64,000 bases of DNA from the NCBI RefSeq assembly GCF_006496635.1, contig NZ_CP022958.1, positions 5,208,001 to 5,272,000 of the forward strand, written 5' to 3'. Source of the stretch: Azoarcus sp. DD4 (GTDB lineage Bacteria > Pseudomonadota > Gammaproteobacteria > Burkholderiales > Rhodocyclaceae). Shown piece by piece: positions 8,564 through 21,678 of the stretch (the first letter of the stretch is position 1; the number at the start of each line of letters is the position of its first letter). The notes below the pieces were generated by a model. That model ran no database searches and was not told where the DNA came from. It saw nothing but the letters and a program-made list of their open reading frames with translations. Made by a program: the position numbers and the translations under genes.

Positions 8564-10627
8564 TCAGAGCGCCGGCGCCACCTGTCCGTCCCTCAGCAGG
8601 CGTTCGAAAGCGCGCGCCGCCACCGGCCTGCTGTAGAGGAAGCCCTGCGCCTGATCGCATCCCCAGTCCTGCAGCAGCATCAGCTGGGCCTCGTTCTCCA
8701 CGCCTTCGGCAATCACCTCCAGCTCCAGCGAGCGGGCCAGATCGAGGATGGTGCGGGCAACGCTGCGGGCGCTGGTATCGGAAGGGATATTGCGGATGAA
8801 AGAGCGGTCGATCTTGAGCTTGGCGAGCGGCAGCCGGGTGAGATAGGCGAGGCTGGAATAGCCGGTGCCGAAATCGTCCACCGACAGGCGCACGCCACGC
8901 GCGGCCAGATCCACCATCGCCGCGACCGCGCGCTCGGCATCCTGCATCAGCACGCTCTCGGTCAGCTCCAGTTCGAGCGCCGCGCCCGGCAGGCCGTGGC
9001 GGTCGAGCAGATCGAGCACGGTGCCGCTGATGTCAAGGCGCTCGAACTGCAGCGCCGACAGGTTCACCGCCATCACCAGGTTGTGGTGGCCTTCGTCGCG
9101 CCAGCGCCGGGCCTGCGCCACCGCCTGCTCCAGCACCCATTCGCCGATCGGCACGATGAGGCCGGACTCTTCCGCCACCGGGATGAAGCGGGCTGGCGAG
9201 ATTTCGCCGTGCTGCGGATGCTGCCAGCGCAGCAGCGCCTCGGCGCCGACGATGCGGCCGCTGGCGATGTCCACCATAGGCTGGAAGGCGAGCGACAGCT
9301 GGCCGTATTCGAGCGCGCGCCGCAACTGGGTTTCGAGCAGCAGCGTCTCGAGGATGGGCGCGTTCATCTCGATCGAGAACAGGCGGAAGGCGTTGCGGCC
9401 CTCGCGCTTGGCCTGGTACATCGCAATGTCCGCGCTCTGCAGCAGGCCGGGGAAATCCTTGCCGTCCTCCGGGTAGCGGGCGATGCCTATGCTGGGCGAG
9501 ATGGTGATCTCGCGCTCGTCGAGGTCGAAGGCGGCGGCAAAGACCTCGAGGATCTTCTCGGCCAGCCGCACCGCGCCCTCGGCCCCGGTATCGGGTGCCA
9601 GCACGATGAACTCGTCGCCGCCCAGCCGCGCCACCGTGTCGGACTGGCGCACGCTGTCGCGCAGGCGCTGGCCGGCCTGGCGCAGCAGGGCGTCGCCCAT
9701 CAGGTGGCCGAGCGAATCGTTCACCGTCTTGAAGCGGTCGAGATCGATGAACATCAGGGTCGCCGGCCGGCGGTCGCGCCCGGCGCGCAGCAGCACCTGG
9801 CCGGCGCGGTCTTCCAGCAGGCTGCGGTTGGGCAGGCCGGTGAGCGGATCGAAATAGGCCAGCTGGCGGATGCGGTCCTCGGCCGCCTTGATCTCGCTGA
9901 GATCGAACACCGTGCCCACCGAGGCCGGCTCACCATGCCAGGTGGACGGCGCGCCGAAGATCATCAGCGGAAAACGCGAGCCGTCGCGGCGCAGGCCGGT
10001 CAGCTCGTAGGGCTCGCCGGGTTCGCCCGCGGCGCGGCGGCGCATCTGGTCACGCAGGAAGTCGTGCTCTTCCGGCACCACCAGGTCGAGCGGCCCGAGG
10101 TAGCCGACCAGCTCTTCCGCGCTGTAGCCGAAGTAGCGGCACAGCGCCGGATTCACGTAGCGGAAGCGGAAATCCTGCAGCACGAACACGCCCACCAGCG
10201 CGGCGCCCATGGTGGCGCGGTACTGCTGCTCGCTCTCCTGCAGCGCGCGCAGATGCCGGCGCGGCTCGGAAATATCCTCCAGCACCGCCAGGCGCAGCGG
10301 CTCGCCGTTCCACAGCACGCTACGGCTGAAGGAGCGGGCCTCGAAACTGGAACCGTCGGCGCGCAGCACCACCCATTCGCCCGAAGTCCACGCCTGCGCG
10401 GCGAAGCGGGCAGCGTAGGACAACATACGTTCGACGTAGTCCGGCCGAAGCAGGTCGAGAATGCTTCGCTCCAGCAGTGCCGCACGATCATGACCCAGCC
10501 AGCTCAGGGCGACGTCGTTGACTTCGCGTATCCGCAAGCCCTGCGGCTCGAAGAGCAACACCGGCAAGGGGAACAGCGACAGCTGCTGTGCGCTCAGGCG
10601 CGAGTCGTCCGACGCCGGGATGTGCAT
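8564..10627 (-). CDS. Dual PAS-GGDEF-EAL cyclic-di-GMP enzyme
   Basis: A 687-residue soluble signalling protein: two PAS domains (about residues 15-120 and 135-245), a GGDEF domain (about 255-420) and an EAL domain (about 430-685). The diguanylate cyclase signature GGDEF is intact at 336-340, with an RQSD inhibitory I-site five residues before it. The phosphodiesterase signature is also intact (EALLRW at 463, DDFGTGYS at 584), so it may both make and degrade cyclic di-GMP, with PAS domains sensing redox, light or small ligands. No membrane segment is visible, so it should be cytoplasmic. It is monocistronic by position. An inverted repeat covering its ribosome site (10639-10661) may control translation. 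Confidence 0.93.
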   Translation of the reverse strand: MHIPASDDSRLSAQQLSLFPLPVLLFEPQGLRIREVNDVALSWLGHDRAALLERSILDLLRPDYVERMLSYAARFAAQAWTSGEWVVLRADGSSFEARSFSRSVLWNGEPLRLAVLEDISEPRRHLRALQESEQQYRATMGAALVGVFVLQDFRFRYVNPALCRYFGYSAEELVGYLGPLDLVVPEEHDFLRDQMRRRAAGEPGEPYELTGLRRDGSRFPLMIFGAPSTWHGEPASVGTVFDLSEIKAAEDRIRQLAYFDPLTGLPNRSLLEDRAGQVLLRAGRDRRPATLMFIDLDRFKTVNDSLGHLMGDALLRQAGQRLRDSVRQSDTVARLGGDEFIVLAPDTGAEGAVRLAEKILEVFAAAFDLDEREITISPSIGIARYPEDGKDFPGLLQSADIAMYQAKREGRNAFRLFSIEMNAPILETLLLETQLRRALEYGQLSLAFQPMVDIASGRIVGAEALLRWQHPQHGEISPARFIPVAEESGLIVPIGEWVLEQAVAQARRWRDEGHHNLVMAVNLSALQFERLDISGTVLDLLDRHGLPGAALELELTESVLMQDAERAVAAMVDLAARGVRLSVDDFGTGYSSLAYLTRLPLAKLKIDRSFIRNIPSDTSARSVARTILDLARSLELEVIAEGVENEAQLMLLQDWGCDQAQGFLYSRPVAARAFERLLRDGQVAPAL

Positions 10628-10638
10628 GCCACGAATAG

Positions 10639-10661
10639 TCCTTTCGTTATAAGTGAAAGGA
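10639..10661 (-). promoter_or_regulatory. Inverted repeat overlapping the GGDEF-EAL gene's ribosome site
   Basis: TCCTTTC-N9-GAAAGGA forms a 7-bp stem. On the minus strand one arm (GAAAGGA) is the only Shine-Dalgarno-like sequence before the ATG at 10627 (11 bases away), so folding could occlude it. It could instead be a protein operator. Confidence 0.4.
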
Positions 10662-10697
10662 TTCTAGCGGCAGCGCTCCGGCTGCGCCCGACGGATT

Positions 10698-12688
10698 TCA
10701 CGGTGAGGCGACGACGGCCCCGGCGCATTCGCGCAGACGCGCGCCCAGCCCGGAAAAACGCCGTGTCGGCCGGGCGCAGGCCGCGGCAAACACCGCGCCG
10801 TCGCCGGCCAGCATGACGCGGCCGGCCGCGCGGGTGACGCCGGTGTAGAGCAGCTCGCGGCTCAGCACCCGGGAAGACTGCGCCGGCAGCACCACCAGCA
10901 CCGCGTCGAATTCCGAGCCCTGGCTCTTGTGCACCGTCAGCGCGAAGGCGCTGTCGTGGGCCGGCAGGCGCTGCGGCGGCAAGGCGCGGAAACCGCCGCC
11001 CTGCAGCGGAAACCACACCGCCAGCGCGCCCTCGGCGTCGGGCAGGCACAGCCCGATGTCGCCGTTGTAGAGGCCGAGCAGGTAATCGTTGCGCAGCACG
11101 ATCACCGGCCGCCCCGGATACCACTTCGAGGCGGCGCCGCGGTCGAGCGGATGGGCCAGTTCGGCGCGCAGCCAGCGCGCCAGATGGGCGTTGAGCGCAG
11201 CGAGGCCGCGCGGCCCCTCGTGCACCGCCGCCAGCACGCGGAAGCGGTCGAAGGCGGCGAAGGCCGCGGCGACGCGCGCCTCGGCACGGACCTCGGCGCG
11301 GCCGCCGGGCCTCGGCTCGGGCGCGCGCAGCACCGCGAGATAGTCGGCATAGCCGGCCTCCATCGCCTGCCACAGGGCCGGCCCCGGCTTCGCCCCGGCG
11401 TCCTCCAGCCAGCAGGCGGAAGCATCGTCGCCGGCACGCAGCCAGGCCAGCGCTGCCTCGCCGCGGCCGGCGTTGATGTCGGCGGCGAGGCGGCCGATGC
11501 CGGAGTCGGCGGCAAAACGGTGGCTTTCGGTCAGCCACACCACGCTGCCGGCGAGCGGATTGGCCTCGCCGGCATGGTCGGCGTCGCCGGCCAGGCTGGC
11601 CGCCATCGCATCGGCCGCGCAGCCGGTGAGCGCGGCGAGACGCTCGATGTCGGCGCGCACCAACCGCCGCGAGGCCGACAGTTCGGCGAACACCGCGCCC
11701 GCCTCCACCGCGGCGAGCTGGTCCTTGTCGCCCAGCAACACCAGCCGGGCCTCGGGCGGCAGGGCGTCGACCAGACGCGCGGCGAGCGCGAGATCCAGCA
11801 TCGAAGCCTCGTCCACCACCAGCACATCGACCGGCAGCGGGTTGCCGGCGTGATGGCGGAAGCGGCCGGCCTCGCCGGTGACGCCGAGCAGGCGGTGCAC
11901 CGTGTGGGCCTGGTCGGGCAGGCCGGCACGCAGGGCCGGCGGCAGCCCGGCGGCGCGGCCGCGCAGCGCTTCCAGCATGCGCGCCGCCGCCTTGCCGGTA
12001 GGCGCGGCGAGCGCGATGCGCAGCCCCGGCTGGAGGCCGAGCAGGGCGCCGAGCAGCGCGGCCACGGTGGTGGTCTTGCCGGTGCCGGGGCCGCCGCTGA
12101 TCACCGTCAGCCGGCGTTGCAGGGCCAGGGCCACGGCGATGCGCTGCCAGTCGGGGCGGCCCGCCGCGGGCGGCGCGGGAAAGAGCGGGCCGAGCACCGC
12201 GGCGAGGCGGGCGTCGTCCGCCACCGCCGGCAGCGGCGCCGCGCGGTCATGCAGCGCACGGGCCAGCCTGGCTTCGAGATCGTAATGGCGGCGCAGGTAG
12301 AGCCGGTCGGCCGCGTCCAGCACCAGCGGATGCGCAACCCGCGCAGACGCGGCCAGCGCCGCGGCTTCCACCACCACGCCGCTGGCCAGCAGGCGTGCGC
12401 GCAAGCCGCCGGGTGCGGGCATCGCGTCGTCGGCCCAGTCGGGCAGCAGGTCTTCGGCCGGTGCCATGGGCCCGTCGTCGGATTCCAGCATCGCCAGCGG
12501 CAGGCAGACGTGCCCGGCCGAGGTGGCGAGCGCGAGCTGGCGCCCGGCGTGGCGCAGGGCGGCCAGCGCCTCGGCCGGCGCCGCGAGCCCTTGCGCCCAG
12601 GCTTGCAGGTGCTCGGCGAAACCAAGCGCAAGATCGAGCTGCGGCGGCAGTTCGGCCGCGCCCCCGCGCGGCGTGCGCATCGGTTCCT

Positions 12689-12692
<4 letters not shown>
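10698..12692 (-). CDS. recD: Exodeoxyribonuclease V alpha subunit RecD
   Basis: A 664-residue SF1B helicase, the fast 5'-3' motor of RecBCD, which processes double-strand ends for recombination. Walker A is GGPGTGKTTT (about residues 198-207), the Walker B-like motif is VLVVDEASMLDL (about 290), and the C-terminal region carries the motif V/VI pattern ALTVHKSQGSEFDAVLVVLP and LLYTGVTRA. It is somewhat longer than E. coli RecD (608). The ATG overlaps the recB stop as ATGA, so RecB and RecD are translationally coupled. recC is not adjacent; it lies at 31443-34892. Confidence 0.95.
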
Positions 12693-16402
<3,710 letters not shown>

Positions 16403-16428
16403 GGCGCGGATCTTAGCGGGGCGGCGCG

Positions 16429-16815
16429 CTACGCACCATCGCCGGCGCCATCGGGGCGCTTGCCCCGGGGCATGTCGTGCTGCCGGGCGTGCCCGGCTTC
16501 CAGCGCCGCGGCGATGGATTCCGCCGCCCGCTCCGGCCGGGTGCCGCCGCACATGAAGATGTCCACCGCGGCGAAGCCGTGTTCCGGCCAGGTGTGGATG
16601 CTGATGTGGGATTCGCTCAGCAGCAGCACGCCGGTGACGCCGCCGCCCTCGCCGAAATGGTGGAAGTGGGCGGAAAGGACGGTGGCGCCGGCCAGGCGCG
16701 CCGCGTCGCGCAAAGCCGCCTCCAGCTGCGCCGGATCGGTCAGGCGCGCCGGGACGATGCCGGCGAGGTCCAGCAGCAGATGACGGCCGTGCGGATGACG
16801 GGGCGGCGTGCTCAT
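16429..16815 (-). CDS. speD: S-adenosylmethionine decarboxylase proenzyme SpeD
   Basis: A 128-residue prokaryotic class-1B AdoMet decarboxylase. The self-cleavage site is in SESHISIHTWPEHG (about residues 66-79): the protein cuts before Ser to leave the pyruvoyl cofactor. A conserved CG follows (IFMCGG). The product, decarboxylated AdoMet, is the aminopropyl donor for spermidine-synthase-type enzymes, and a SpeE-like gene lies 3.3 kb away in the divergent arm. The ATG overlaps the stop of the 52-residue membrane peptide gene (ATGA), so it is translated as part of this unusual operon and not with a speE housekeeping operon. The C-terminal 25 residues are charged and Gly-rich. Confidence 0.93.
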   Translation of the reverse strand: MSTPPRHPHGRHLLLDLAGIVPARLTDPAQLEAALRDAARLAGATVLSAHFHHFGEGGGVTGVLLLSESHISIHTWPEHGFAAVDIFMCGGTRPERAAESIAAALEAGHARQHDMPRGKRPDGAGDGA

Positions 16816-16970
16816 TTGTGCGAACCGCCGGACGACCAGCCGGACGAACCGCTGCCGCCGCTCCAGGCGCGCGCCGAGCTGCCGCCGGTATCGTCCGCTG
16901 TGCCCAGGTTGATCAGGGTGGTGACGATAAGCACCACGGTGCCGTAGATGAAGTAGTGCCAGGGCTTCAT
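16812..16970 (-). CDS. Small membrane peptide of the DUF4178/SpeD operon (52 residues)
   Basis: A short open frame that translates as MKPWHYFIYGTVVLIVTTL at the start, then a polar Gly/Ser/Trp-rich tail (SGGSGSSGWSSGGSHK at the end). Residues about 5-22 form one membrane helix; the tail is flexible and would face one side of the membrane. It directly abuts the DUF4178 stop (TGA then ATG, no gap) and its own stop overlaps the speD start (ATGA). This tight stitching between two confident genes is the strongest evidence that it is real. I do not know a named family with certainty; its layout suggests a small membrane component or anchor of the polyamine/SPFH locus. Confidence 0.8.
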   Translation of the reverse strand: MKPWHYFIYGTVVLIVTTLINLGTADDTGGSSARAWSGGSGSSGWSSGGSHK

Positions 16971-18440
16971 TCAGTCGTTCCCGCTGGCGTTGGAGATGAC
17001 CGGCCACCACAGCAGCGCGAGGCCGATGAGCGTGAGAATCCAGCTGCCATCGGCGAAGAGGGTGATCGGCAGGTTGAAGAACAGGTAGGCGCCGCTGAAG
17101 TACTTGGCCATGACGCCCAGGCCACCGCCACTTTCGCCCTTGGGCCCGGCCTTGGCGGCGCCGGTGGCGGATTTCGACGTGCGGCCGAACCAGCCGTCGA
17201 TCTCGCCCTGGCTGACCGGCACCGCGCGCGACCACACCAGTTCGGCGTCGCTGAACTCCTGGGTGAGCTTGTCGCGGCCGGCCTGCCAATCCGTGATGCC
17301 GACGGTGTCGCCGGCCTTGACCTGCCAGTTGAAGGCGCCGGCCGCATAGCGCACCACCGAGCGGTAAGAGACCTTCTTCTGGAAGTTCTGACCGCCCAGC
17401 CGCACCGCGCTGTTGGAGCTGGGCGCGGGCACCGGCCAGTCGTCCAGCACCTGCACGCGTTCCCAGCCGTCCTCGCTTTCCACCAGCCACAGGAAGCCCT
17501 TGCGCGGGCTGTACAGCAGGTACTCGGTCCAGAACCCGGTTTCGCCCGCCTCCTGGCAGCGCATCATGCCGATCAGGGTGTAGGACTGGCCGCCGATGCG
17601 CGCCTGGGCGCCGAGTTCCAGCGAGACGGTGTGGGACTTGAGTTCGCGCTGCTTGCCGAGCACCACCGCCTGGTCGCCGGTGAGATCGCTGCGGGTGCCG
17701 CAGGCGGGGCACACCAGCTGGGTGGCGACCCCCGCCGGATAGGCCAGCGGGCCGCCACAGCCCGGGCATTCCAGGCTGGCGATCCGGCCGCGCAGGCGGC
17801 CGGCGCGATGCACGATTTCCTCGTCGCTGCGCAGCAGCTGGCATTTGAGGCTGTCGAGATCCACCGCCGTGCCGAGGTAGCGCAGCGGCGTGAGGCCGTC
17901 GGAGTAGTCGAGGGTGAGGAAGCGGCGGCGCTGGCGGAAGTCGGCCACCCGCGCCTCCCAGCCTTCGCCGACGCGGAAGGGCAGCTCGCCCTCGCCGCCG
18001 GTGCACTGCGCACTGCGGATATCGGCGGCGGTGAAGACCTCGCCGTCGTGGAGGTAGGGCTGGCCGGGCTTGAGCACTTCGAAGACCGGCGCATCGGACG
18101 CCGGCCCGATATCCACGGTGAGGGTGTACTGGCCGCTGGCGTCCGACAGCCAGCCGCCCTGACCGTCGTCGAACAGCACGTACCATTCGTTCCAGTAGCC
18201 GGCCTCGTAGCGCAGCTGGATGCGGCCGACGACGGCGAAACTGCGCCCTTCGAACACGCCCTGGGTGGTGATGCGTATCGGCGAATAGTCTTCCAGCACC
18301 GCCGACATCTTGCCGATGTCGCGCACTGCGTCGGCCTCGCGGACCAGGGTGGCGCGGCAGTACTCGCACACCGCCATCACCGAGGCGGCGGACTTGAAGC
18401 TGACGGGGGCGCCGCAACTCGGGCAGGCGGTGGAATACAT
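16971..18440 (-). CDS. DUF4178 zinc-ribbon membrane protein
   Basis: A 489-residue protein. It starts with a zinc ribbon (CPSCGAP at residues 6-12 paired with CEYC around 26), then a DUF4178 beta domain (about 55-190); a second zinc ribbon (CPGCGGP and CPACGTR, about 215-245) precedes a second DUF4178 domain (about 260-420). One or two hydrophobic helices near the C-terminus (about 445-485) should anchor it in the inner membrane. The duplication of ribbon plus DUF4178 is visible directly. The function of the domain is unknown to me; its neighbours (SPFH, DUF350, SpeD) point to a membrane-associated polyamine-linked complex. The next gene starts immediately at its stop. Confidence 0.85.
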   Translation of the reverse strand: MYSTACPSCGAPVSFKSAASVMAVCEYCRATLVREADAVRDIGKMSAVLEDYSPIRITTQGVFEGRSFAVVGRIQLRYEAGYWNEWYVLFDDGQGGWLSDASGQYTLTVDIGPASDAPVFEVLKPGQPYLHDGEVFTAADIRSAQCTGGEGELPFRVGEGWEARVADFRQRRRFLTLDYSDGLTPLRYLGTAVDLDSLKCQLLRSDEEIVHRAGRLRGRIASLECPGCGGPLAYPAGVATQLVCPACGTRSDLTGDQAVVLGKQRELKSHTVSLELGAQARIGGQSYTLIGMMRCQEAGETGFWTEYLLYSPRKGFLWLVESEDGWERVQVLDDWPVPAPSSNSAVRLGGQNFQKKVSYRSVVRYAAGAFNWQVKAGDTVGITDWQAGRDKLTQEFSDAELVWSRAVPVSQGEIDGWFGRTSKSATGAAKAGPKGESGGGLGVMAKYFSGAYLFFNLPITLFADGSWILTLIGLALLWWPVISNASGND

Positions 18441-18554
18441 GGGCGTGTCAGTCGGCGCGCGGCCGGTGGTGGCGCGCGCGCGGCGCGAACGGGTTCAGGG
18501 CAGCGCGCCCGCGGGCGCGCGTCGGCAGGTGCATGGGCGGAAAGTAGCGCGCAA

Positions 18555-19592
18555 TCAGCCGATCAGTTTCTTGAGGATCTCGGCCTTGGCGCTGTCGTAG
18601 TCGGCGGCGGAGATCAGCCCCTTGTCGAGCAGGCCCTTGAGCTTCTCCAGGCGGGCGGCGGGATCGTCCGCCACCGGCGCGGCGGCGGCAGGCGGCTGGG
18701 CGGGAGCGGGCGCGGCGGCCGCGTCGGGCTGCATCGCCTGGCGCATGGCGTCGCTCATCATCTGCCCCACGCCGACGCCGGCCGCCAGCCCGGCGCCGAT
18801 GCCGGCCAGCCCGCCCTCGTTCTGCGCCGCCAGCGGGATGGAACTCGCCGCCTGGTACTGGGTGTATTTGCCGAGGTCGCCCATCATGCCCATCGAGATG
18901 CGGGTGTCGATGGCCTTCTGCAGCTCTTCCGGCAGCGAGATGTTCTCCACCGCGAAGTTGTCCAGCGCCAGGCCGTAGCGTTCGAAGGTGGGCAGCATCT
19001 GCGCCTTCATGCTGTCGGCCAGCAGCACCTGGTTGGCCGCCATGTCGAGGAAGGGCAGGTCCGAACCGCCCAGCGTGGCGCTCATCGAGGCCACCACCAG
19101 GTTGCGCAGCTGCTGCTCCAGCTCGTCGACGGTATAGCTTTCGCGGGTGCCGGAGATCTCGCTGTAGAACTTCTTCGGATCGGCCAGCTTGTAGGAATAC
19201 ATGCCGAAGGCGCGCAGCCGCACCATGCCGAAATCCTGGTCGCGGATGGTGATCGGCTGCGGCGTGCCCCACTTGCGGCCGAGCTGCAGGCGGGTGCTGA
19301 AGAAATACACGTCGGACTTGAAGGGCGACTCGAACAGCTTGTCCCAGTTCTTCAGGTAGGTCAGCACCGGCAGCGTCTGGGTGGTGAGCTTGTACATGCC
19401 GGGGCCGAACACGTCGGCGATCTGGCCTTCGTTCACGAACACCGCCATCTGCGATTCGCGCACCGTCAGGCTGGCGCCGTACTGGATCTCGAAATCCTGC
19501 ATCGGAAAGCGCCATGCCAGCACGCCGTCGGATTCCTCGGTCCAGTGCAGGATGTCGATGAACTGCTTCTTGATGAAGGACGAGAGACTCAT
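18555..19592 (-). CDS. SPFH/band-7 family protein with C-terminal SHOCT helix
   Basis: A 345-residue protein. The first 35 residues (MSLSSFIKKQFIDILHW) resemble YdjI/virion-core-type SPFH proteins; the SPFH core spans about residues 40-240 (GMYKLTTQTLPVL, ISGTRESYTVDELEQQLRN). A low-complexity Ala/Pro/Gln linker (about 265-305) leads to a SHOCT-like helix pair at the end (LEKLKGLLDKGLISAADYDSAKAEILKKLIG-type pattern). SPFH proteins build membrane-bound oligomeric scaffolds. The ATG at 19592 has GAGGAAA nine bases upstream. It lies between DUF350 and DUF4178 genes on the same strand, with a 114-base non-coding gap before DUF4178 in which I see nothing notable. Confidence 0.85.
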   Translation of the reverse strand: MSLSSFIKKQFIDILHWTEESDGVLAWRFPMQDFEIQYGASLTVRESQMAVFVNEGQIADVFGPGMYKLTTQTLPVLTYLKNWDKLFESPFKSDVYFFSTRLQLGRKWGTPQPITIRDQDFGMVRLRAFGMYSYKLADPKKFYSEISGTRESYTVDELEQQLRNLVVASMSATLGGSDLPFLDMAANQVLLADSMKAQMLPTFERYGLALDNFAVENISLPEELQKAIDTRISMGMMGDLGKYTQYQAASSIPLAAQNEGGLAGIGAGLAAGVGVGQMMSDAMRQAMQPDAAAAPAPAQPPAAAAPVADDPAARLEKLKGLLDKGLISAADYDSAKAEILKKLIG

Positions 19593-19653
19593 GGCTCGGT
19601 TTCCTCTGCGGACAAGCGCGCCCGGCGGGGCGCGGCGGTAAAGGGGGGACGGC

Positions 19654-20040
19654 TCAGGACAGGCAGGCGGCGTTGATCAGGCCCACGACCAGCGACACGC
19701 AGCCCATCAGCGCGCCCATGGCGACGTTGTCGTCGGCCAGGCATTCGGCCATGCGCGGGATGGCGCGGGCCAGCAGGGCGTAGGCCAGCGCCTGCACCAC
19801 CATGGCGCTGGCCGCCCACACCGCGAACATCAGCAGCGTGTCGTTGTGCTGGATGCTGGAGGCGAGCGTCAGCGAAAAGCCGATCAGCGCGCCCCCCAGG
19901 CTGATCGCCGGCGCCAGCTTGCCCGCACGGATCAGGCCGATCTCGTCGTAGGGCGTGAGCCGCGTATAGGCCACGGCGAAAACGCCGAGCAGCGCGAAGG
20001 CCGAAAGTAGGTAAGCGGCGTAGTTGAGGAACGGTAACAT
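19654..20040 (-). CDS. DUF350 integral membrane protein
   Basis: A 128-residue protein made of four hydrophobic segments (about residues 3-25, 44-62, 70-90 and 105-126), with a short charged loop RLTPYDEIGLIRAGK between the first two, the recognisable DUF350 (YjfL-type) pattern. Inner membrane. DUF350 proteins have no established biochemical role that I can name, but they recur beside SPFH-, DUF4178- and polyamine-related genes. It is the first gene of the leftward arm and starts 111 bases from the divergent SpeE-like gene; that gap contains an inverted repeat (about 20107-20129) but no clear promoter. Confidence 0.85.
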   Translation of the reverse strand: MLPFLNYAAYLLSAFALLGVFAVAYTRLTPYDEIGLIRAGKLAPAISLGGALIGFSLTLASSIQHNDTLLMFAVWAASAMVVQALAYALLARAIPRMAECLADDNVAMGALMGCVSLVVGLINAACLS

Positions 20041-20151
20041 GGGCGGCCTTTTCCGTCTGGGCGGGAAAGGCGGTATTTAGCCAGCATTCGCGCCCGCGCC
20101 TCAAGCAGATCCGCCGCCGGCGGGGCGGATTTCCAGCGCAGTTGCCAATTC

Positions 20152-21678
20152 ATGCACGATCGCATCCTCATCCTGTCGGTCTTCGTGGTCGCCTCCTGCG
20201 GGCTGGCCTACGAACTGGTGGCCGGCGCGCTTGCCAGCTACCTGCTCGGCGACAGCGTGCTGCAGTTCTCCTCCATCATCGGCTGCTACCTGTTCGCCAT
20301 GGGCGTAGGCGCCCACCTGTCGCGCTATGTGAAGGACGAGGCGGTGCTGGCGCGCTTCATCGACATCGAGCTGGCGGTGGGCCTGCTCGGCGGGGTGTCG
20401 GCGACCCTGCTGTTCCTGGTATTCACCTGGATGAGCGCGCCCTTCCGCGGCGTGCTCTACGTGGTGGTGTTCCTGGTCGGCGTCTTCGTCGGCATGGAGA
20501 TCCCGCTGGTGATGCGGGTGCTCAACGCCCGCCGCGCCAGCTTCGCCGAACTGGTCAGCCGGGTGCTGACCTTCGACTACCTCGGCGCGCTCGCGGTGTC
20601 GCTGCTGTTCCCGCTGGTGCTGGCGCCGCGCCTGGGGCTGGCGCGCACCGCCTTCCTGTTCGGCCTGCTCAACGTCGCGGTGGCCTTGTGGACCACCTGG
20701 CACTTCCGCCGCGAACTGGCGGATGGTTCGCCGCGCGCGGTGTCGGGGCGGGTGCTGCGCGGCGGCGTGCTGATGATCCTGCTGGCCGGCGGGCTGGCGC
20801 TGTCCGACCGCATCACCCGCTTCGCCGAGCAGGGCCTGTACGGCGACACCGTGGTCTATGCCCACAGCAGCGACTACCAGCGCATGGTGGTGACGCGCTG
20901 GAAGGACGACATCCGCCTCTACCTCAACGGCAACCTGCAGTTTTCCTCGCAGGACGAGCACCGCTACCACGAAGCCCTGGTACATCCGGCGCTGGCCAGC
21001 CTGCCGGGCGCGCGCCGGGTGCTGGTGCTGGGCGGCGGCGACGGCTTGGCGGTGCGCGAGATCCTGAAGTATCCGCAGGTGGAAGCGGTCACCCTGGTGG
21101 ACCTCGACCCGGACATGACCCGGCTGTTCTCCAGCGCCGAGCCGCTGGCGGCGCTCAACCGCGGCGCCCTGCGCGATGCCCGCGTCAGCGTGGTCAATGC
21201 CGACGCCGGGCAGTGGCTGGAAGGCGATGTCGGCGTCTTCGACCTGATCGTCGCCGACTTTCCCGACCCGTCCAATTTCGCCCTCGGCAAGCTGTACTCG
21301 GTGCCGGTGTACCGGCTGATGTCGCGCCATCTCGCTGAAGGCGGGCTGCTGGTGGTGCAGTCGACCTCGCCCTACTTCGCGCCGCACGCCTTCTGGTGCG
21401 TGGACGCCACCCTGCGCGAGGCCGGCTTCAACACCTGGCCCTATCACGCCTACGTGCCCTCCTTCGGCGAATGGGGCTTCATCCTCGCCGGCAAGCGGCC
21501 GGCCTTCAACCCGCCGCGCCGGCTGCCAGTGCCTACCCGTTACCTGAATGCCGACACCATGGCCGACCTGTTCCGCTTCCCGCCCGACATGGACGCGCCG
21601 CCGGTGGAGCCCAACCGGCTCAACTCGCAGTCGCTGGTGCATTACTTCGAGCAGGACTGGGGACGGGTGATCCGCTGA
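20152..21678 (+). CDS. Membrane-anchored SpeE-like aminopropyltransferase
   Basis: A 508-residue fusion. The N-terminal half (about residues 1-235) holds seven or so membrane helices, starting GLAYELVAGALASYLLGD, the type seen in long spermidine-synthase-like proteins. The C-terminal half is a spermidine-synthase fold: the AdoMet-type motif VLVLGGGDGLAVREIL at about 289-304, VDLDPDM at about 320 and DLIVADFPDP at about 363. It should transfer an aminopropyl group from decarboxylated AdoMet, probably to a membrane-proximal acceptor; the acceptor is unknown. It overlaps the following amine-oxidase-like gene by one base (TGATG), and its donor supplier SpeD is in the divergent arm. No good ribosome site precedes the ATG. 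Confidence 0.88.
   Translation: MHDRILILSVFVVASCGLAYELVAGALASYLLGDSVLQFSSIIGCYLFAMGVGAHLSRYVKDEAVLARFIDIELAVGLLGGVSATLLFLVFTWMSAPFRGVLYVVVFLVGVFVGMEIPLVMRVLNARRASFAELVSRVLTFDYLGALAVSLLFPLVLAPRLGLARTAFLFGLLNVAVALWTTWHFRRELADGSPRAVSGRVLRGGVLMILLAGGLALSDRITRFAEQGLYGDTVVYAHSSDYQRMVVTRWKDDIRLYLNGNLQFSSQDEHRYHEALVHPALASLPGARRVLVLGGGDGLAVREILKYPQVEAVTLVDLDPDMTRLFSSAEPLAALNRGALRDARVSVVNADAGQWLEGDVGVFDLIVADFPDPSNFALGKLYSVPVYRLMSRHLAEGGLLVVQSTSPYFAPHAFWCVDATLREAGFNTWPYHAYVPSFGEWGFILAGKRPAFNPPRRLPVPTRYLNADTMADLFRFPPDMDAPPVEPNRLNSQSLVHYFEQDWGRVIR

Noticed and set aside
8438..10816. A 792-codon plus-strand frame opposite the GGDEF-EAL gene
   Set aside because: Antisense shadow of a gene with intact GGDEF, I-site and EAL motifs; its own translation has no recognisable family pattern.
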